A DNA stretch of 64,000 bases from Gordonia sp. PP30 (lineage in GTDB: Bacteria > Actinomycetota > Actinomycetes > Mycobacteriales > Mycobacteriaceae): positions 2,294,001 through 2,358,000 of the forward strand of contig NZ_CP095864.1 of assembly GCF_023100845.1 (NCBI RefSeq). The letters run 5' to 3'. A program made the translations under genes and the position numbers. The notes beneath the pieces were generated by a model, which worked only from the letters and a program-made list of their open reading frames with translations, searched no databases and was not told the origin of the DNA. Below are positions 9,201-19,781 of the stretch, one piece after another (the first letter of the stretch is position 1; every line of letters starts with the position of its first letter).

Positions 9201-10325
9201 TCACTCGAACCAGAACAGGCGCAACGCGCGTTCCATCTCGTCGGCGGCGCCGGCCAGTTCGGTGTCGCCGGCCCGCCGGGCGGCGTCGCCGAGGTCGGCC
9301 CACCGGGTCAGCACCACCCGCGCATCGGTCGTGTGCAGCGCCCAGTCGTGCCCGCGGCGGCCGCCGCCCACCATCCAGTGCGTCGACAGCCACACCCACA
9401 GGGTGCGGGCGACCAGGAGACGCCGGGTGAACTCGCCGTCCCGGTGCGCGACCGGCCACAGCGCCTCCACTTCCGACCGCCACGCGTCGACCAGGCGCTT
9501 CTCCAGGTCCGCGCGGCGGCCGAGGGCCACCTCCGACAGCCGGGCCGGGAAGGTCGCGAGTGCGTAGGCGACGTCGAGCGTGCCGTCGCGGAAGGCGCCG
9601 AACTCGTAGTCCATGAACTGGACGCCGTCCTCGTTGATCAGGATGTTCTCCGGGCCGACGTCCGACGGGCTGAACGCCCGCAGGTCGCCGCCGGTGAACA
9701 GCCGGCAGCCCTCCCGCAGGTCCGCGGCCAGCCGGTCCGACAGCGGGATGCCGAGGCGCTGCACCAGGGCGGGCGCCCCCTCCCGGCAGTCTCGGGCCTG
9801 CGCGGCGACCTCGTCGGCGCCCCGCTCGGCGCTGCCGGCGACCGTCCGGCGCAGTAGCGCCCGGAAGTCGTCCTCGCCGCCGACGGTCGCCGCGTGCATC
9901 CGGCCGAGTGCCTGGCCCCAGGCGCTCAGCCCGCGGGCCGCGGTGTCGGCGTCCTCGCCCAGCACCTCGATCATGCTGCGGCCGTGTCCGAGGTCGGTCA
10001 GCACCAGCATCCGGGCGTCGGTGTCCGAGGCGAGCAGCTGTGGTCCCGGGCGGGACCGCGTCGGCAGGGCCGTGGCGTAGCGGTAGGCGGCCACCTCGCG
10101 CAGGAAGGGGGCGATCGGCGCGCCGTCGTCGAGCACCTTGATCACCACGGTCCGGCCGGTGGCCAGCGGATTGTCACCCAGCCGGGAGCGGACGACGGTG
10201 CTGCGCCCGGTGCCGCCGAGGTCTTCCGGGTCGGTCAGGGTGACCGACGAACCGGCCCGCCGCGTGAGCAGGGCCTCCCCGGTCGCCAGCGCATCGGCGA
10301 GCAGCGCCTCCCCGGCCACGGTCAT
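9201..10325 (-). CDS. Kinase-like (APH/choline-kinase fold) protein of unknown substrate
   Basis: A 374-residue protein with the aminoglycoside/choline-kinase fold. VVIKVLDD supplies the ATP-binding lysine, and the catalytic loop reads [13 protein letters not shown] followed by FMDYEFG. The usual HxDxxxxN histidine is replaced by serine while Asp and Asn are kept. The family phosphorylates small molecules such as aminoglycosides, choline, homoserine or sugars; the substrate cannot be assigned here. The ATG overlaps the aspS stop as ATGA and rarA follows eight bases later, so it is cotranscribed with housekeeping genes and looks resident rather than a mobile resistance gene. Confidence 0.72.
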   Translation of the reverse strand: MTVAGEALLADALATGEALLTRRAGSSVTLTDPEDLGGTGRSTVVRSRLGDNPLATGRTVVIKVLDDGAPIAPFLREVAAYRYATALPTRSRPGPQLLASDTDARMLVLTDLGHGRSMIEVLGEDADTAARGLSAWGQALGRMHAATVGGEDDFRALLRRTVAGSAERGADEVAAQARDCREGAPALVQRLGIPLSDRLAADLREGCRLFTGGDLRAFSPSDVGPENILINEDGVQFMDYEFGAFRDGTLDVAYALATFPARLSEVALGRRADLEKRLVDAWRSEVEALWPVAHRDGEFTRRLLVARTLWVWLSTHWMVGGGRRGHDWALHTTDARVVLTRWADLGDAARRAGDTELAGAADEMERALRLFWFE

Positions 10326-12124
10326 CGGTTCGCGGTGTCGTCGGCCTTCTGCGCGGTCACCGGCGGCTTCGGCGTGGCGTCGATCCCCGACTCCTTGCGC
10401 TGCTGCGGTGTGATCGGTGCCGGCGCGTCGGTCAGCGGGTCCACGCCGCCACCCGACTTCGGGAAGGCGATGACCTCGCGGATCGACGGCTCACCGGCCA
10501 GCAGCGCGGTGATCCGGTCCCAGCCGAAGGCGATGCCGCCGTGCGGCGGTGCGCCGAAGGCGAAGGCGTCGAGCAGGAAGCCGAACTTCTCCTGCGCCTC
10601 GTCGTGGGAGATGCCCATGATCTCGAAAACGCGTTCCTGCACGTCACGGCGGTGGATACGGATCGAGCCGCCGCCGATCTCGTTGCCGTTGCAGACGATG
10701 TCGTAGGCGTAGGCCAGCGCCGCGCCCGGGTTCTCCTCGAGGGTGTCGAGCGACTCCGGCTTGGGCGAGGTGAAGGCGTGGTGCACGGCCGTCCAGGCGC
10801 CCGAGCCGACGGCGACGTCACCGGACGCGGTGGCATCGTCGGCGGGCTCGAAGAGCGGCGCGTCGACGACCCAGGTGAACGCCCAGTCGCCGTCCTTGCG
10901 GAGTCCGAGCTTGTCGGCGATCTCGTTGCGGGCAGCGCCGAGCAGCGCGCGCATCGGCTTCACCGGGCCGGCGGCGAAGAAGATGCAGTCACCCGGCTGC
11001 GCGCCGACGTGGGCGGCGAGGCCCTCCCGCTCGGCGTCGGACAGGTTCTTGGCGACCGGGCCGGTGAGGCTGCCGTCCTCCTGGACCAGCACGTAGGCCA
11101 GCCCCTTGGCACCGCGCTGCTTGGCCCATTCCTGCCAGGCGTCGAGCTGGCGGCGCGGCTGCGCGGCGCCGCCCGGCATCACCACGGCGCCGACGTACGG
11201 CGCGCGGAAGACGCGGAACGGCGTGTCCGCGAAGTAGAGGGTGCACTCGACCAGCTCGAGGCCGAAGCGCAGGTCGGGCTTGTCGGTGCCGTAGCGCGCC
11301 ATCGCGTCCGCGTAGGTGATCCGCGGGATCGGGGTGGTGATCTGGTAGCCGATCAGCTGCCACAGGGCCACCAGGATCTGCTCGGCGAGCGCGATCACGT
11401 CGTCCTCGTCGACGAAGCTCATCTCGACGTCGAGCTGGGTGAACTCCGGCTGCCGGTCGGCGCGGAAGTCCTCGTCCCGGTAGCAGCGGGCGATCTGGTA
11501 GTAGCGCTCCATTCCGGCCACCATCAGCAGCTGCTTGAACAGCTGCGGGCTCTGCGGCAGGGCGTAGAAGGTGCCGGGCTGCAGGCGGGCGGGCACCAGG
11601 AAGTCGCGGGCGCCCTCCGGGGTGGAGCGGGTCAGCGTCGGCGTCTCGATCTCGAGGAAGTCGTTGGCGGCCAGCACCTCGCGCGCCGCGGCGTTGGCCT
11701 TCGAGCGCAGGCGGATGGCGTTGGCCGGATCCTCGCGCCGCAGGTCCAGGTAGCGGTAGCGCAGGCGCGCCTCCTCGCCCGGGTGCTCGTCGAGCTGGAA
11801 CGGCAGCGGCGCCGACTCGTTGAGCACGACCAGTTCGCCGGCGTTGATCTCGATCGCGCCGGAGGCGAGGTTCGGGTTCTCGCTCCCCTCGGGACGGACT
11901 TCGACGGTGCCGGTCACCTGGATGCAGTACTCGGCGCGCAGCCGGTGCGCGGCCTCGGCCACCTGCTCGTCGCGGAAGACCACCTGCACGAGGCCGGAGG
12001 AGTCACGCAGATCGATGAAGACCACCCCTCCGTGATCGCGGCGGCGGGCCACCCATCCGGCGACGGTGACGGTCTGGCTGGCGTTCTCACGACGGAGAGA
12101 CCCGGCGAGGTGGGTGCGAAGCAC
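10322..12124 (-). CDS. aspS: Aspartyl-tRNA synthetase
   Basis: From the GTG at 12124 (AAAGGA six bases upstream) the protein has 600 residues beginning [11 protein letters not shown]. It has the N-terminal OB-fold anticodon domain ([18 protein letters not shown]), class II motif 2 ([18 protein letters not shown]), the bacterial GAD insertion and motif 3 (GGIAFGWDR). It charges tRNA-Asp. Many actinobacterial AspRS also charge tRNA-Asn for later amidation by GatCAB, but this cannot be decided from the gene alone. The open frame runs further upstream, but that part is unrelated to the family and lies opposite the metallopeptidase gene. Confidence 0.97.
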   Translation of the reverse strand: MLRTHLAGSLRRENASQTVTVAGWVARRRDHGGVVFIDLRDSSGLVQVVFRDEQVAEAAHRLRAEYCIQVTGTVEVRPEGSENPNLASGAIEINAGELVVLNESAPLPFQLDEHPGEEARLRYRYLDLRREDPANAIRLRSKANAAAREVLAANDFLEIETPTLTRSTPEGARDFLVPARLQPGTFYALPQSPQLFKQLLMVAGMERYYQIARCYRDEDFRADRQPEFTQLDVEMSFVDEDDVIALAEQILVALWQLIGYQITTPIPRITYADAMARYGTDKPDLRFGLELVECTLYFADTPFRVFRAPYVGAVVMPGGAAQPRRQLDAWQEWAKQRGAKGLAYVLVQEDGSLTGPVAKNLSDAEREGLAAHVGAQPGDCIFFAAGPVKPMRALLGAARNEIADKLGLRKDGDWAFTWVVDAPLFEPADDATASGDVAVGSGAWTAVHHAFTSPKPESLDTLEENPGAALAYAYDIVCNGNEIGGGSIRIHRRDVQERVFEIMGISHDEAQEKFGFLLDAFAFGAPPHGGIAFGWDRITALLAGEPSIREVIAFPKSGGGVDPLTDAPAPITPQQRKESGIDATPKPPVTAQKADDTANR

Positions 12125-12241
12125 TGAGGTCCTTTCAGCGGCGGGTAAAGGGCGAACTTGCTCGATCTTCCATGGTAGAGGCCGCCCCCGACACGCGGTA
12201 TCCGGCCCATCGGACACCGCACCGCATGTCATCATGAGCGC

Positions 12242-13129
12242 GTGACTTTTCAGGGCAGCGGCGGACTCGACACCAGCGGTATCTCGGCCGGCGGATCCGG
12301 CGGGGGCGGCGGCTTCGGCGGCGGCAAGATCGCGCTCGGCGGCGGGGTGGGCCTCATCGTGGCCATCGTGGCGGTGCTGTTCGGGATCAATCCGGGCGAC
12401 ATCCTCGGCGGCGACAGCAGTTCCTCCAACCAGGTCGGGAACATCTCGCAGGGCAGCACCGGCTCGAACGCGGCGTTGCAGCAGCAGATCGACAGCTGCA
12501 CCATCGAGAAGGCCAATTCCGGCGATGTGTGCCGGATCGTGGCCACCGCCAACAGCCTCAACACGGTGTGGCCGACACTGGTCGACGGCTACACCAAGCC
12601 GAAGATGGTGATCTTCTCCGGGCAGGTGAACACCGGTTGCGGCGCCGCGTCGTCGGCCATGGGCCCGTTCTACTGCCCCGCCGACCAGACCGCCTACTTC
12701 GATCCGACGTTCTTCGCCGAACTCAAGCGGATGGGCGGGTCCGACGGCGCCGCGGCGCAGGAGTACGTGGTCGCCCACGAGTACGGCCATCACGTCCAGC
12801 AGCTCACCGGACTGCTCGCCAAGGGCCAGCGGATGGGCAACGCGGGTTCGGTGCGCACCGAACTGCAGGCCGACTGCTACGCGGGCGTGTGGTTCTACCA
12901 CGCCCAGCGCGGCTCCGGGAAGGGCTTCATCGAGCCGCTGACCGACGATCAGATCGCCAACGTGATCCAGACGGCCCGGGCCATCGGTGACGACACCATC
13001 CAGGGCGCCAACTCCAACCCGGAGGGCTGGACCCACGGCTCGGCCGCCCAGCGTATCCGCTGGTTCAAGGTCGGCTACGCCGACGGCGATCCCCGTAAGT
13101 GCGACACCTTCGCCACCAACCAGCTGTAG
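12242..13129 (+). CDS. YpfJ-type putative neutral zinc metallopeptidase
   Basis: A 295-residue protein with a glycine-rich N-terminus (residues 5-31), a single membrane segment (about 32-48) and an extracytoplasmic domain of the zn_dependent/YpfJ family. The zinc motif is [10 protein letters not shown] (HExxH-type, with Tyr-Gly in the middle), followed by the [11 protein letters not shown] glutamate region. It corresponds to the glycine-rich membrane protein Rv2575 next to aspS in M. tuberculosis. The substrate is unknown for the family. It starts at GTG 12242 and is divergent from aspS. Confidence 0.88.
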   Translation: MTFQGSGGLDTSGISAGGSGGGGGFGGGKIALGGGVGLIVAIVAVLFGINPGDILGGDSSSSNQVGNISQGSTGSNAALQQQIDSCTIEKANSGDVCRIVATANSLNTVWPTLVDGYTKPKMVIFSGQVNTGCGAASSAMGPFYCPADQTAYFDPTFFAELKRMGGSDGAAAQEYVVAHEYGHHVQQLTGLLAKGQRMGNAGSVRTELQADCYAGVWFYHAQRGSGKGFIEPLTDDQIANVIQTARAIGDDTIQGANSNPEGWTHGSAAQRIRWFKVGYADGDPRKCDTFATNQL

Positions 13130-13143
13130 CCGCCCGGAGACGA

Positions 13144-13178
13144 CGTCGCCGCCCACTCGGACCGAGTGGGCGGCGACG
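13144..13178. terminator. Bidirectional terminator hairpin
   Basis: A perfect 16-bp stem (13144-13159 pairing with 13163-13178) with a GAC loop lies exactly between the convergent metallopeptidase and Ntn-hydrolase genes. The stem is G/C-rich with no U tract, as is common for actinobacterial terminators. Confidence 0.8.
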
Positions 13179-13192
13179 AGACGGACCCCGGG

Positions 13193-14290
13193 CTACTCGG
13201 CGCCGAAGATCGCGACGGTCTTCTGGCGGACCAGGTCCTGGACCTGATGTGCACCGCTCGCGGCCTTCTTGGCCTCCTCGACGGCCTCACCGATCAGCGT
13301 GGCCTGCTTGATCGAGACGAGGTGGAACTTGTGGTGCTTCTTGAACTTGTGGGTGACGTTGCCCGACAGGCCGTGCTCCACCTCGAGATCGCTGATCAGA
13401 TCGAGCCGGGCCTCGCCCGAGCCCTCGCTGAAGTCGAGTTCCGGCAGGTCCACCCACACGGTGTTCGGGCGCGTGGTCGACTCGAAGTAGTAGCGCTTGG
13501 CGGTGTGGTCGGACACCGTCTGCCACAGCGTCTGGGAGGCGTCCGGCTTGCCCGGCTCCGGGTTGCGGAAGGGCTGCGCGGCATTGCGGATGATGCTGAA
13601 CATCGAGGCGATGGCGGTCAGCTTCGACGCCGGCTCCGGCTGGTGCTTGACGTAGTAGAGCGCCCGGGCGAAGCGGTCGCGCGCATCGCAGGTGCCGGGC
13701 AGCGGGGCGTCGCCGCCGAGGCCCTCGTACTGCTTCACCAGTTCGAGCTGCTGGTCGTACGCGGGCGAGTTGGTCATCACCCAGTAGTCGCGGCTGTGGT
13801 GGACGTTCAGCTTGCCGTCGATGTACTCGAAGATCGCCGAATCGCCGACCGCGTCGCCGAGCGCGAGGTGGAGCGCCGGGTGGCTGCCGCCGGTCGGGTC
13901 GGCCATCGGGATCACCTGCGGATTGTTCGCCTCGGTCCACTCGACCGCCTCGGCGACGGTGGCGAAGTTGTCGAGGTAGTACTGCATCCACACCGACATC
14001 GCGAGCTGCGGCCGCGTCGGGTCGGGATCGCCGTATTCGGACTCGGCGAGCCAGAGGACATGGCCGGTGAGGCCCTCCTCGTTCATGCCGTCGGCCGACA
14101 CGATGTCGAAGACGCCGGCCACGACGCTGCCGTACTTCGCCGTCCACGTGAGCGCGCCGTTCACCCGGTCGTCACGCTTGATGCCCCGCGGGAGTTTCCA
14201 GAGATTGGTCCGCAGATCCATGTGGAAATCCATATTGCGGCCGGTGATGACCGATCCGCCGGCTTCGGGCCAGAGCACACGAGTGCACAT
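13193..14290 (-). CDS. Choloylglycine-hydrolase/penicillin-V-acylase-like Ntn hydrolase
   Basis: A 365-residue linear-amide C-N hydrolase. After removal of Met1 the nucleophile would be Cys2 (MCTR start). Arg18 and Asp21 in GRNMDF match the catalytic Arg and Asp of bile-salt hydrolases and penicillin V acylases, and a MTNSPAY motif matches their conserved asparagine. There is no signal peptide, so it should be cytoplasmic. Homologues cleave conjugated bile salts, penicillin V or acyl-homoserine lactones; for an environmental actinobacterium an N-acyl amide or AHL is plausible but not shown. It is a monocistronic gene preceded by an unusually AT-rich 150-bp region. Confidence 0.88.
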   Translation of the reverse strand: MCTRVLWPEAGGSVITGRNMDFHMDLRTNLWKLPRGIKRDDRVNGALTWTAKYGSVVAGVFDIVSADGMNEEGLTGHVLWLAESEYGDPDPTRPQLAMSVWMQYYLDNFATVAEAVEWTEANNPQVIPMADPTGGSHPALHLALGDAVGDSAIFEYIDGKLNVHHSRDYWVMTNSPAYDQQLELVKQYEGLGGDAPLPGTCDARDRFARALYYVKHQPEPASKLTAIASMFSIIRNAAQPFRNPEPGKPDASQTLWQTVSDHTAKRYYFESTTRPNTVWVDLPELDFSEGSGEARLDLISDLEVEHGLSGNVTHKFKKHHKFHLVSIKQATLIGEAVEEAKKAASGAHQVQDLVRQKTVAIFGAE

Positions 14291-14419
14291 GTAAGCGCCT
14301 GCTTTCGCTGTCGTGAAAGGAAATGAGTGGTGATGCGAGCGCCTCCATAATCACCGAACGAATCGGCTCGCGCAATGGGAACTCCGCATGTCACCGGATA
14401 TAATGAATTGCGTATAGAT

Positions 14420-14436
14420 GCACGTATACCACGTGC
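14420..14436. promoter_or_regulatory. Inverted repeat upstream of the Ntn hydrolase gene
   Basis: GCACGT and ACGTGC arms flank a 5-bp spacer in the AT-rich gap between hisS and the Ntn-hydrolase start (14291-14441). This gap is visibly richer in A and T than the surroundings and presumably holds the hydrolase promoter. A protein-binding site is a reasonable but untested reading. No clear -35/-10 pair could be fixed on the minus strand. Confidence 0.35.
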
Positions 14437-14441
14437 CATAC

Positions 14442-15707
14442 TCAGGCCAGCAGACCGGCGATCTCGTCGACGACGCCGTCGAGCGCGACCTTGCGCTGCT
14501 CCCCGTTCGACAGGTCTTTGATCTCGATGGTCCGCTCCGCCAGCTCGTTCTCGCCCAGCACCAGCGCGAGCCGCGCACCGGAACGATCGGCCGCCTTCAT
14601 GGCACCCTTCAGGCCGCGGTCGCCGTAGGCCAGGTCGACGCGGACACCGCGCTCACGCAGCCGGCCGGCGAGCGCGACGAGCTCGTCCTTGGCGGCCGCG
14701 CCCAGCGGGACGCCGAAGACCTGCACGCGGCCCTGCCCGGCGACCGAGACGTTCTCCGCGCCGAGCGCCAGGACCGTGCGGTCCACACCGATACCGAAGC
14801 CGATGCCGGACAGATCCTGTTTGCCGCCGATCTGCTTCATGAGGCCGTCGTAGCGGCCACCGCCACCGATCCCCGATTGCGCGCCGAGACCGTCGTGCAC
14901 GAATTCGAAGGTGGTCTTGGTGTAGTAGTCCAGGCCGCGGACCAGCCGCGGATTCAGCTCGTACGACACGCCCAGCCGGTCCAGGTGAGCCCGCACCGAC
15001 TCGAAATGCTCCCGCGCCGAGTCGCTGAGATGGTCGATCATCAGCGGCGCGCCCGCGGTCATCTCGCGCACTTCCGGACGCTTGTCGTCGAGCACCCGCA
15101 GCGGATTGATGCGGGCACGCTCGCGCGTCGCCTCGTCCAGATCCAGCCCGAACAGGAATTCCTGCAGCGCCTCGCGGTACTGCGGGCGGCAGGTGTCGTC
15201 GCCCAGCGAGGTGAGCTCCAGCCGGTACCCGGACAGCCCGAGCCGCCGGTAGCCCTCGTCGGCGACGGCGATCACCTCGGCATCGAGCGCGGGGTCGTCG
15301 ACGCCGATGGCCTCGACGCCCACCTGCTGCAACTGGCGATAGCGGCCCGCCTGCGGTCGCTCGTACCGGAAGAACGGCCCGCTGTAGCAGACCTTGACCG
15401 GGAGCTGACCGCGATCGAGACCGTGCTGGATCACCGCGCGCATCACCCCCGCCGTGCCCTCCGGGCGCAGCGTGACCGTGCGGCCGCCCCGGTCGGCGAA
15501 GGTGTACATCTCCTTGGAGACCACATCGGTGGATTCGCCGACGCCGCGGGCGAACAGCGCCGTCTCCTCGAAGATCGGCAATTCGATGTGTCCGTACCCG
15601 GCGCGATACGCGGCGTCGGTGAGGGCGGTACGAACGGCGAGGAAGTCAGCCGAGGCCGGCGGGTAATAGTCCGGAATCCCCTTGGGTGCGTGGAATTCTC
15701 CGCTCAC
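14442..15707 (-). CDS. hisS: Histidyl-tRNA synthetase
   Basis: From GTG 15707 the protein has 421 residues starting [17 protein letters not shown]. Class II motif 2 is in [21 protein letters not shown]. The histidine-specific signatures [15 protein letters not shown] and GGGGRYDGL are present, and a C-terminal HGTP_anticodon domain ends the protein. It overlaps the stop of the upstream metallo-beta-lactamase-fold gene as GTGA, the same pair order as hisS-Rv2581c in M. tuberculosis. Confidence 0.97.
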   Translation of the reverse strand: MSGEFHAPKGIPDYYPPASADFLAVRTALTDAAYRAGYGHIELPIFEETALFARGVGESTDVVSKEMYTFADRGGRTVTLRPEGTAGVMRAVIQHGLDRGQLPVKVCYSGPFFRYERPQAGRYRQLQQVGVEAIGVDDPALDAEVIAVADEGYRRLGLSGYRLELTSLGDDTCRPQYREALQEFLFGLDLDEATRERARINPLRVLDDKRPEVREMTAGAPLMIDHLSDSAREHFESVRAHLDRLGVSYELNPRLVRGLDYYTKTTFEFVHDGLGAQSGIGGGGRYDGLMKQIGGKQDLSGIGFGIGVDRTVLALGAENVSVAGQGRVQVFGVPLGAAAKDELVALAGRLRERGVRVDLAYGDRGLKGAMKAADRSGARLALVLGENELAERTIEIKDLSNGEQRKVALDGVVDEIAGLLA

Positions 15708-16405
15708 AGTCCGTATCGTCCCTTCTTCTCCCGGCCCGGCAGCTCCTGCAGGAACGGATTGGTGGCGCGTTCGGCGCCGACGGTGGTGGCCGGTCCGTGC
15801 CCGGGCAGGACGACGGTGTCGTCGCCCATCGGGAGGATGCGCTCGTCGATCGAGCGCAGCAGCCGGCTGTGGTCGCCGCCGGGCAGATCGGTGCGGCCGA
15901 TCGAACCGGCGAACAGTACGTCCCCACTGAAGCAGACGACGGACGGCTCCTCCTCGCCGGGTGTCTCGACCGTCAGCAGCACGCTGCCGCGGGTGTGGCC
16001 CGGTGCGTGGTCGACTTTCCACCGGATCCCGGCCACCTCGATCTCCTCGCCGTCGGCGAACTCGATCACCTTCTCCGGCTCGCGGAACTCCATCACCCCG
16101 ATCATCGCGGCCAGGGCCTTGCCCAGGCCCTCGCCGGGGTCGGCGAGCATGCCGCGGTCGTCGGGGTGGATGTAGACGGGGATGGCGTATTCGTCGGCCA
16201 GTTCCTGGGCGTTCCACGTGTGGTCCAGATGGCCGTGGGTCAGCAGGATCGCGACCGGGGTGAGGCCGCGTTCGGCGAGCTGGGCGCGGACCTGGGGTGC
16301 CGCGTCCTGACCCGGATCGATGACCACCGCCTCGCCCGTCTCCTCGTCGGCGACCAGGTAGCAGTTGGTTTGGAACATCCCCGCGGGGAAACCGGTGATG
16401 AGCAT
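15704..16405 (-). CDS. Metallo-beta-lactamase-fold hydrolase (glyoxalase II-like)
   Basis: A 233-residue MBL-fold protein beginning [20 protein letters not shown], the family start seen in Rv2581c homologues; an ATG three codons upstream (16414) is also possible. The metal-binding motif is THGHLDH, with further ligands in [17 protein letters not shown] and PGHGP. Its relatives are glyoxalase II-type thioester hydrolases, but the substrate is not known. It is the first gene of the hisS operon and diverges from ppiB. Confidence 0.88.
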   Translation of the reverse strand: MLITGFPAGMFQTNCYLVADEETGEAVVIDPGQDAAPQVRAQLAERGLTPVAILLTHGHLDHTWNAQELADEYAIPVYIHPDDRGMLADPGEGLGKALAAMIGVMEFREPEKVIEFADGEEIEVAGIRWKVDHAPGHTRGSVLLTVETPGEEEPSVVCFSGDVLFAGSIGRTDLPGGDHSRLLRSIDERILPMGDDTVVLPGHGPATTVGAERATNPFLQELPGREKKGRYGL

Positions 16406-16509
16406 GGGTCCCATTCTGTCATTCCGGCCTGCGATAGCATGGGGCGCGCCGTGACTCCCCGCGGCCGGACATCTGGCCACCCGCCGATGACACAGGAGGA
16501 CCACCGAGC

Positions 16510-17439
16510 GTGACGACCAACGAGGAGCGCCGCGAAGCCGCCAAGCGCAAGCTGGAACAGCGCCTGGAAGCCGAGCGGCAGCAGGCCCGCAAGCGGCGCA
16601 ACACCGTCATCGGCATCGTCAGCGTGGTCGTCGTCGCGGTCGCCGCCGTGGGCGGCTACTTCTGGTACCGGGCCTGGGACAACGGCCGCCACACCGAATG
16701 CAGCTACGCCGACGCGCCGTTCGACTGGGATGGCGAGATCAAGGCGGTGCAGCAGCAGGTCGATGCCGCCCCGGCCGCACAGAAGGCCCAGGGCAACGCC
16801 TACCTGCAGCTCCTCCGCGACGGGCAGAAGAAGCAGCGCACCGCGCCGAAGCCGCCGGGCCGCACGCTCAACACCGGCACCGTCACGATGACGCTGAAGA
16901 CCAACAAGGGCGACCTCCCACTGAGCCTCGACCGCCACCAGGCGCCCTGCAACGTCAACGCCCTGGTCTCGCTGTCGAAGGACGGCTACTACAACGACAC
17001 CTCCTGCCACCGGCTGGTCGCCCGCGACACGCTCAGCGTGCTGCAGTGCGGTGATCCCACGCTCACCGGGGCAGGCGGCCCCGGCTGGAGCACCAAGGAC
17101 GAGCTGCCGACCAAGCTGAAGATGGTCCCGGGCAGCGATCAGATGCAGCAGCTGGGCATGGACGCGACGTACATCTACCCGCGCGGCACCGTGGCGATCG
17201 CCAACAAGAACAACGCGCAGCAGGGCATCACGAACACCGGCAGCGCCCAGTTCTTCATCGTGACCAAGGACTCGCAGCTCCCGGCTTCCCTGTCCATCGT
17301 CGGCCACGTCGACGACCAGGGCATGAAGGTGGTCGACCAGATCGCCAAGGGCGGCATCGACCCGGGCGTTCTCGGCACCGCTCAGGACGGCAACCCGAAG
17401 ACCCCGCTGGAGATCAAGACCGTCAGCATCAGCGACTGA
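16510..17439 (+). CDS. ppiB: Membrane-anchored cyclophilin-type peptidyl-prolyl isomerase
   Basis: A 309-residue protein with a highly charged cytoplasmic N-terminus (residues 1-31), one membrane helix (about 32-52) and an extracytoplasmic cyclophilin domain. Recognisable blocks are VNALVSLSKDGYYNDTSCHRLV, CGDPT, GTVAIAN and NTGSAQFFIV. Cyclophilins speed proline cis-trans isomerisation during folding of exported proteins. Some canonical residues of the FHRVI..MIQGGD stretch are changed (TSCHRLVARDTLSVLQCGD), as in other actinobacterial members. AGGAGG lies nine bases before the GTG start. It is convergent with rel, with only seven bases between them. Confidence 0.9.
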   Translation: MTTNEERREAAKRKLEQRLEAERQQARKRRNTVIGIVSVVVVAVAAVGGYFWYRAWDNGRHTECSYADAPFDWDGEIKAVQQQVDAAPAAQKAQGNAYLQLLRDGQKKQRTAPKPPGRTLNTGTVTMTLKTNKGDLPLSLDRHQAPCNVNALVSLSKDGYYNDTSCHRLVARDTLSVLQCGDPTLTGAGGPGWSTKDELPTKLKMVPGSDQMQQLGMDATYIYPRGTVAIANKNNAQQGITNTGSAQFFIVTKDSQLPASLSIVGHVDDQGMKVVDQIAKGGIDPGVLGTAQDGNPKTPLEIKTVSISD

Positions 17440-17446
17440 CCCGGGG

Positions 17447-19756
17447 CTACGCCGCGGAGGTCACCCGGTAGACGTCGTACACGCCTTCCACGTTGCGCAC
17501 GACGTTCAGGACGTGCCCGAGATGCTTCGGGTCGCCCATCTCGAAGGTGAACTTGCTGACCGCGACGCGGTCGCGGGCGGTGTGCATGGTGGCCGACAGG
17601 ATGTTGACGCGTTCGTCGGCCAGCGCCCGGGTGATGTCCGACAGCAGCCGGTGCCGGTCCAGGGCCTCCACCTGGATGGCGACCAGGAACACCGACGACG
17701 GGCTCGGCGCCCAGTGCACGGGCAGCAGCCGCTCGGACTGGGCGCGCAGGGCCGCCGCGTTGGTGCAGTCGTCGCGGTGGACGCTGACGCCGCCGCCGCG
17801 GGTGACGAAGCCGAGGATCGCGTCGCCGGGCACCGGGGTGCAGCATTTGGCGAGCTTCACCAGGATGTTGTCAACGCCCTCCACCTGGACGCCGCAGTCG
17901 GCGCTGGACGGCCGTGAACCCTGCGGCACGGTCGACGGGGTGGACCGCTCGGCGAGCTGCTCCTCGGCGCTCTCCACGCCGCCGAGCATGGTCACCAGCC
18001 GGTGCACCACGCGGCCCGCGGTCAGATTGTGCTCGCCGACCGCCGTGTACAGCGCATCGACGTCGGCGTAGCCGAGCTCCTTCGCGAGGGTGGTGACCGA
18101 TTCGGCGGACAGCAGGCGCTGCAACGGCAGGCCGCCGCGGCGCACCTCCTTGACGATCGCCTCTTTGCCCGCCTCGAGCGCCTCTTCACGGCGTTCCTTG
18201 GCGAACCACTGCCGGATCTTGGCCTTGGCGCGCGGCGAGACGACGAAGTTCTGCCAGTCCTTGCTCGGGCCGGCCGTCTCGTCCTTGGAGGTGAAGACCT
18301 CCACCACCTCGCCGTTCTCCAGCGGCCGTTCGAGGGCCACCAGGCGGCCGTTCACCCGGGCGCCGATGCAGCGGTGCCCGACCTCGGTGTGCACCGCGTA
18401 GGCGAAGTCGACCGGCGTCGAGCCCGTCGGCAGGGTCACGACGTCACCCTTCGGGGTGAAGACGAAGATCTCCTTGACCGCGAGGTCGAACCGGAGCGAT
18501 TCGAGGAACTCGCCGGGATCGGCGGCCTCCCGCTGCCAGTCGAGGAGCTGGCGCATCCACGCCATGTCGTCCACCTCGGCGACATCGGCGTTCTTGCGCC
18601 CCTTACCTTTCCGGCCCTCCTTGTACCGCCAGTGCGCGGCGATGCCGAACTCGGCGGTGCGGTGCATGTCGTGGGTGCGGATCTGCACTTCGAGCGGTTT
18701 GCCCTCGGGACCGATGACGGTGGTGTGCAGCGACTGGTACACGCCGAAGCTGGGCTGGGCGATGTAGTCCTTGAAGCGGCCGGCCATCGGATGCCACAGC
18801 GAGTGCACCACGCCGACGGCGGCGTAGCAGTCGCGCACCTCGTCGCACAGGATGCGCATGCCGACCAGGTCGTGGATGTCGTCGAAGTCGCGGCCCTTGA
18901 CGATCATCTTCTGATAAATCGACCAGTAGTGCTTGGGCCGGCCCTCGACGGTCGCGGTGATCCGCGCCCCGGCGAGCGCGTTGTTCAGGTCGCTGCGTAC
19001 TCGTTCCAGGTAGGTGTCCCGGCTGGGTGCGCGGTCGGCGACCAGCCGCACGATCTCCTCGTACCGTTTCGGGTGCAGGATCGCGAACGACAGGTCTTCG
19101 AGTTCCCACTTGACCGTCGCCATGCCCAGCCGGTGCGCCAGGGGCGCGATCACTTCGAGCGTCTCCCGGGCCTTGCGCGCCTGCTTCTCCGGCGGCAGGA
19201 ACCGCATGGTGCGCATGTTGTGCAGCCGGTCGGCGACCTTGATCACCAGTACGCGCGGGTCGCGGGCCATAGCGATGATCATCTTGCGGATGGTCTCCGC
19301 CTCGGCGGCGCTGCCGAGCGCCACCTTGTCGAGCTTGGTGACGCCGTCGACGAGGTGCGCGACCTCGGTCCCGAAGTCGGATTCCAGCTGTTCCAGGGAG
19401 TAGCCGGTGTCTTCGACGGTGTCGTGCAGGAGCGCGGCGACCAGGGTGATGGTGTCCATGCCGAGATCGGCGAGGATGGTGGCGACCGCCAGCGGATGGG
19501 TGATGTAGGGGTCACCCGACTTGCGGAACTGCCCTTCGTGGTGGGTCGCGGCGACGTCGTACGCCCGCTGTAGGACGGCGACGTCGGCCTTCGGGTAGAC
19601 CTCGCGGTGCAGCGTGGCGAGCGGTTCCAGGACCGGCTCGATCGGGCTGCGCGGACCGGCCGTGATGCGCCGGGCCAGGCGGGCCCGCACCCGCCGCGAA
19701 CTCAGGGGCGGCGCACCTGTCTCATCGGGCCGGTGGCTGGTCTCGGCGTCGCTCAT
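17447..19756 (-). CDS. rel: Bifunctional (p)ppGpp synthetase/hydrolase Rel
   Basis: A 769-residue long RSH enzyme that makes and degrades the stringent-response alarmone. The HD hydrolase domain (about 65-210) has its histidine in YITHP and the HDTVEDT pair. The synthetase domain (about 255-375) has [26 protein letters not shown] and EVQIRT. A TGS domain follows ([20 protein letters not shown]), then a helical region, a conserved-cysteine patch ([11 protein letters not shown]) and a C-terminal ACT domain. Both catalytic sites look intact. It is the last gene of the secDF-apt-rel train, as in M. tuberculosis. Confidence 0.97.
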   Translation of the reverse strand: MSDAETSHRPDETGAPPLSSRRVRARLARRITAGPRSPIEPVLEPLATLHREVYPKADVAVLQRAYDVAATHHEGQFRKSGDPYITHPLAVATILADLGMDTITLVAALLHDTVEDTGYSLEQLESDFGTEVAHLVDGVTKLDKVALGSAAEAETIRKMIIAMARDPRVLVIKVADRLHNMRTMRFLPPEKQARKARETLEVIAPLAHRLGMATVKWELEDLSFAILHPKRYEEIVRLVADRAPSRDTYLERVRSDLNNALAGARITATVEGRPKHYWSIYQKMIVKGRDFDDIHDLVGMRILCDEVRDCYAAVGVVHSLWHPMAGRFKDYIAQPSFGVYQSLHTTVIGPEGKPLEVQIRTHDMHRTAEFGIAAHWRYKEGRKGKGRKNADVAEVDDMAWMRQLLDWQREAADPGEFLESLRFDLAVKEIFVFTPKGDVVTLPTGSTPVDFAYAVHTEVGHRCIGARVNGRLVALERPLENGEVVEVFTSKDETAGPSKDWQNFVVSPRAKAKIRQWFAKERREEALEAGKEAIVKEVRRGGLPLQRLLSAESVTTLAKELGYADVDALYTAVGEHNLTAGRVVHRLVTMLGGVESAEEQLAERSTPSTVPQGSRPSSADCGVQVEGVDNILVKLAKCCTPVPGDAILGFVTRGGGVSVHRDDCTNAAALRAQSERLLPVHWAPSPSSVFLVAIQVEALDRHRLLSDITRALADERVNILSATMHTARDRVAVSKFTFEMGDPKHLGHVLNVVRNVEGVYDVYRVTSAA

Positions 19757-19781
19757 GTCACGAGCTTAGTCACGCGGCCGC

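Noticed and set aside
9201-10325. Reading the APH-like gene as an antibiotic resistance determinant
   Set aside because: It is embedded by overlap in an aspS-rarA operon with host-like composition, and the catalytic loop deviates from true aminoglycoside phosphotransferases.
10541-12127. 528-codon plus-strand frame opposite aspS
   Set aside because: Antisense shadow of aspS. The class II synthetase motifs on the minus strand leave no doubt about the coding strand.
12125-13156. 344-codon N-terminal extension of aspS
   Set aside because: The extension lies opposite the zinc metallopeptidase gene and is low-complexity. The family start VLRTHLAG with AAAGGA upstream fixes the start at 12124.
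13193-14290. Naming the Ntn hydrolase a bile-salt hydrolase
   Set aside because: The active-site residues are shared with penicillin acylases and AHL acylases, so sequence alone does not set the substrate.
14399-14404. Perfect TATAAT on the plus strand
   Set aside because: No plus-strand gene follows and no -35 is placed at 16-18 bases. It would only drive antisense transcription into hisS, so it is treated as chance in an AT-rich gap.
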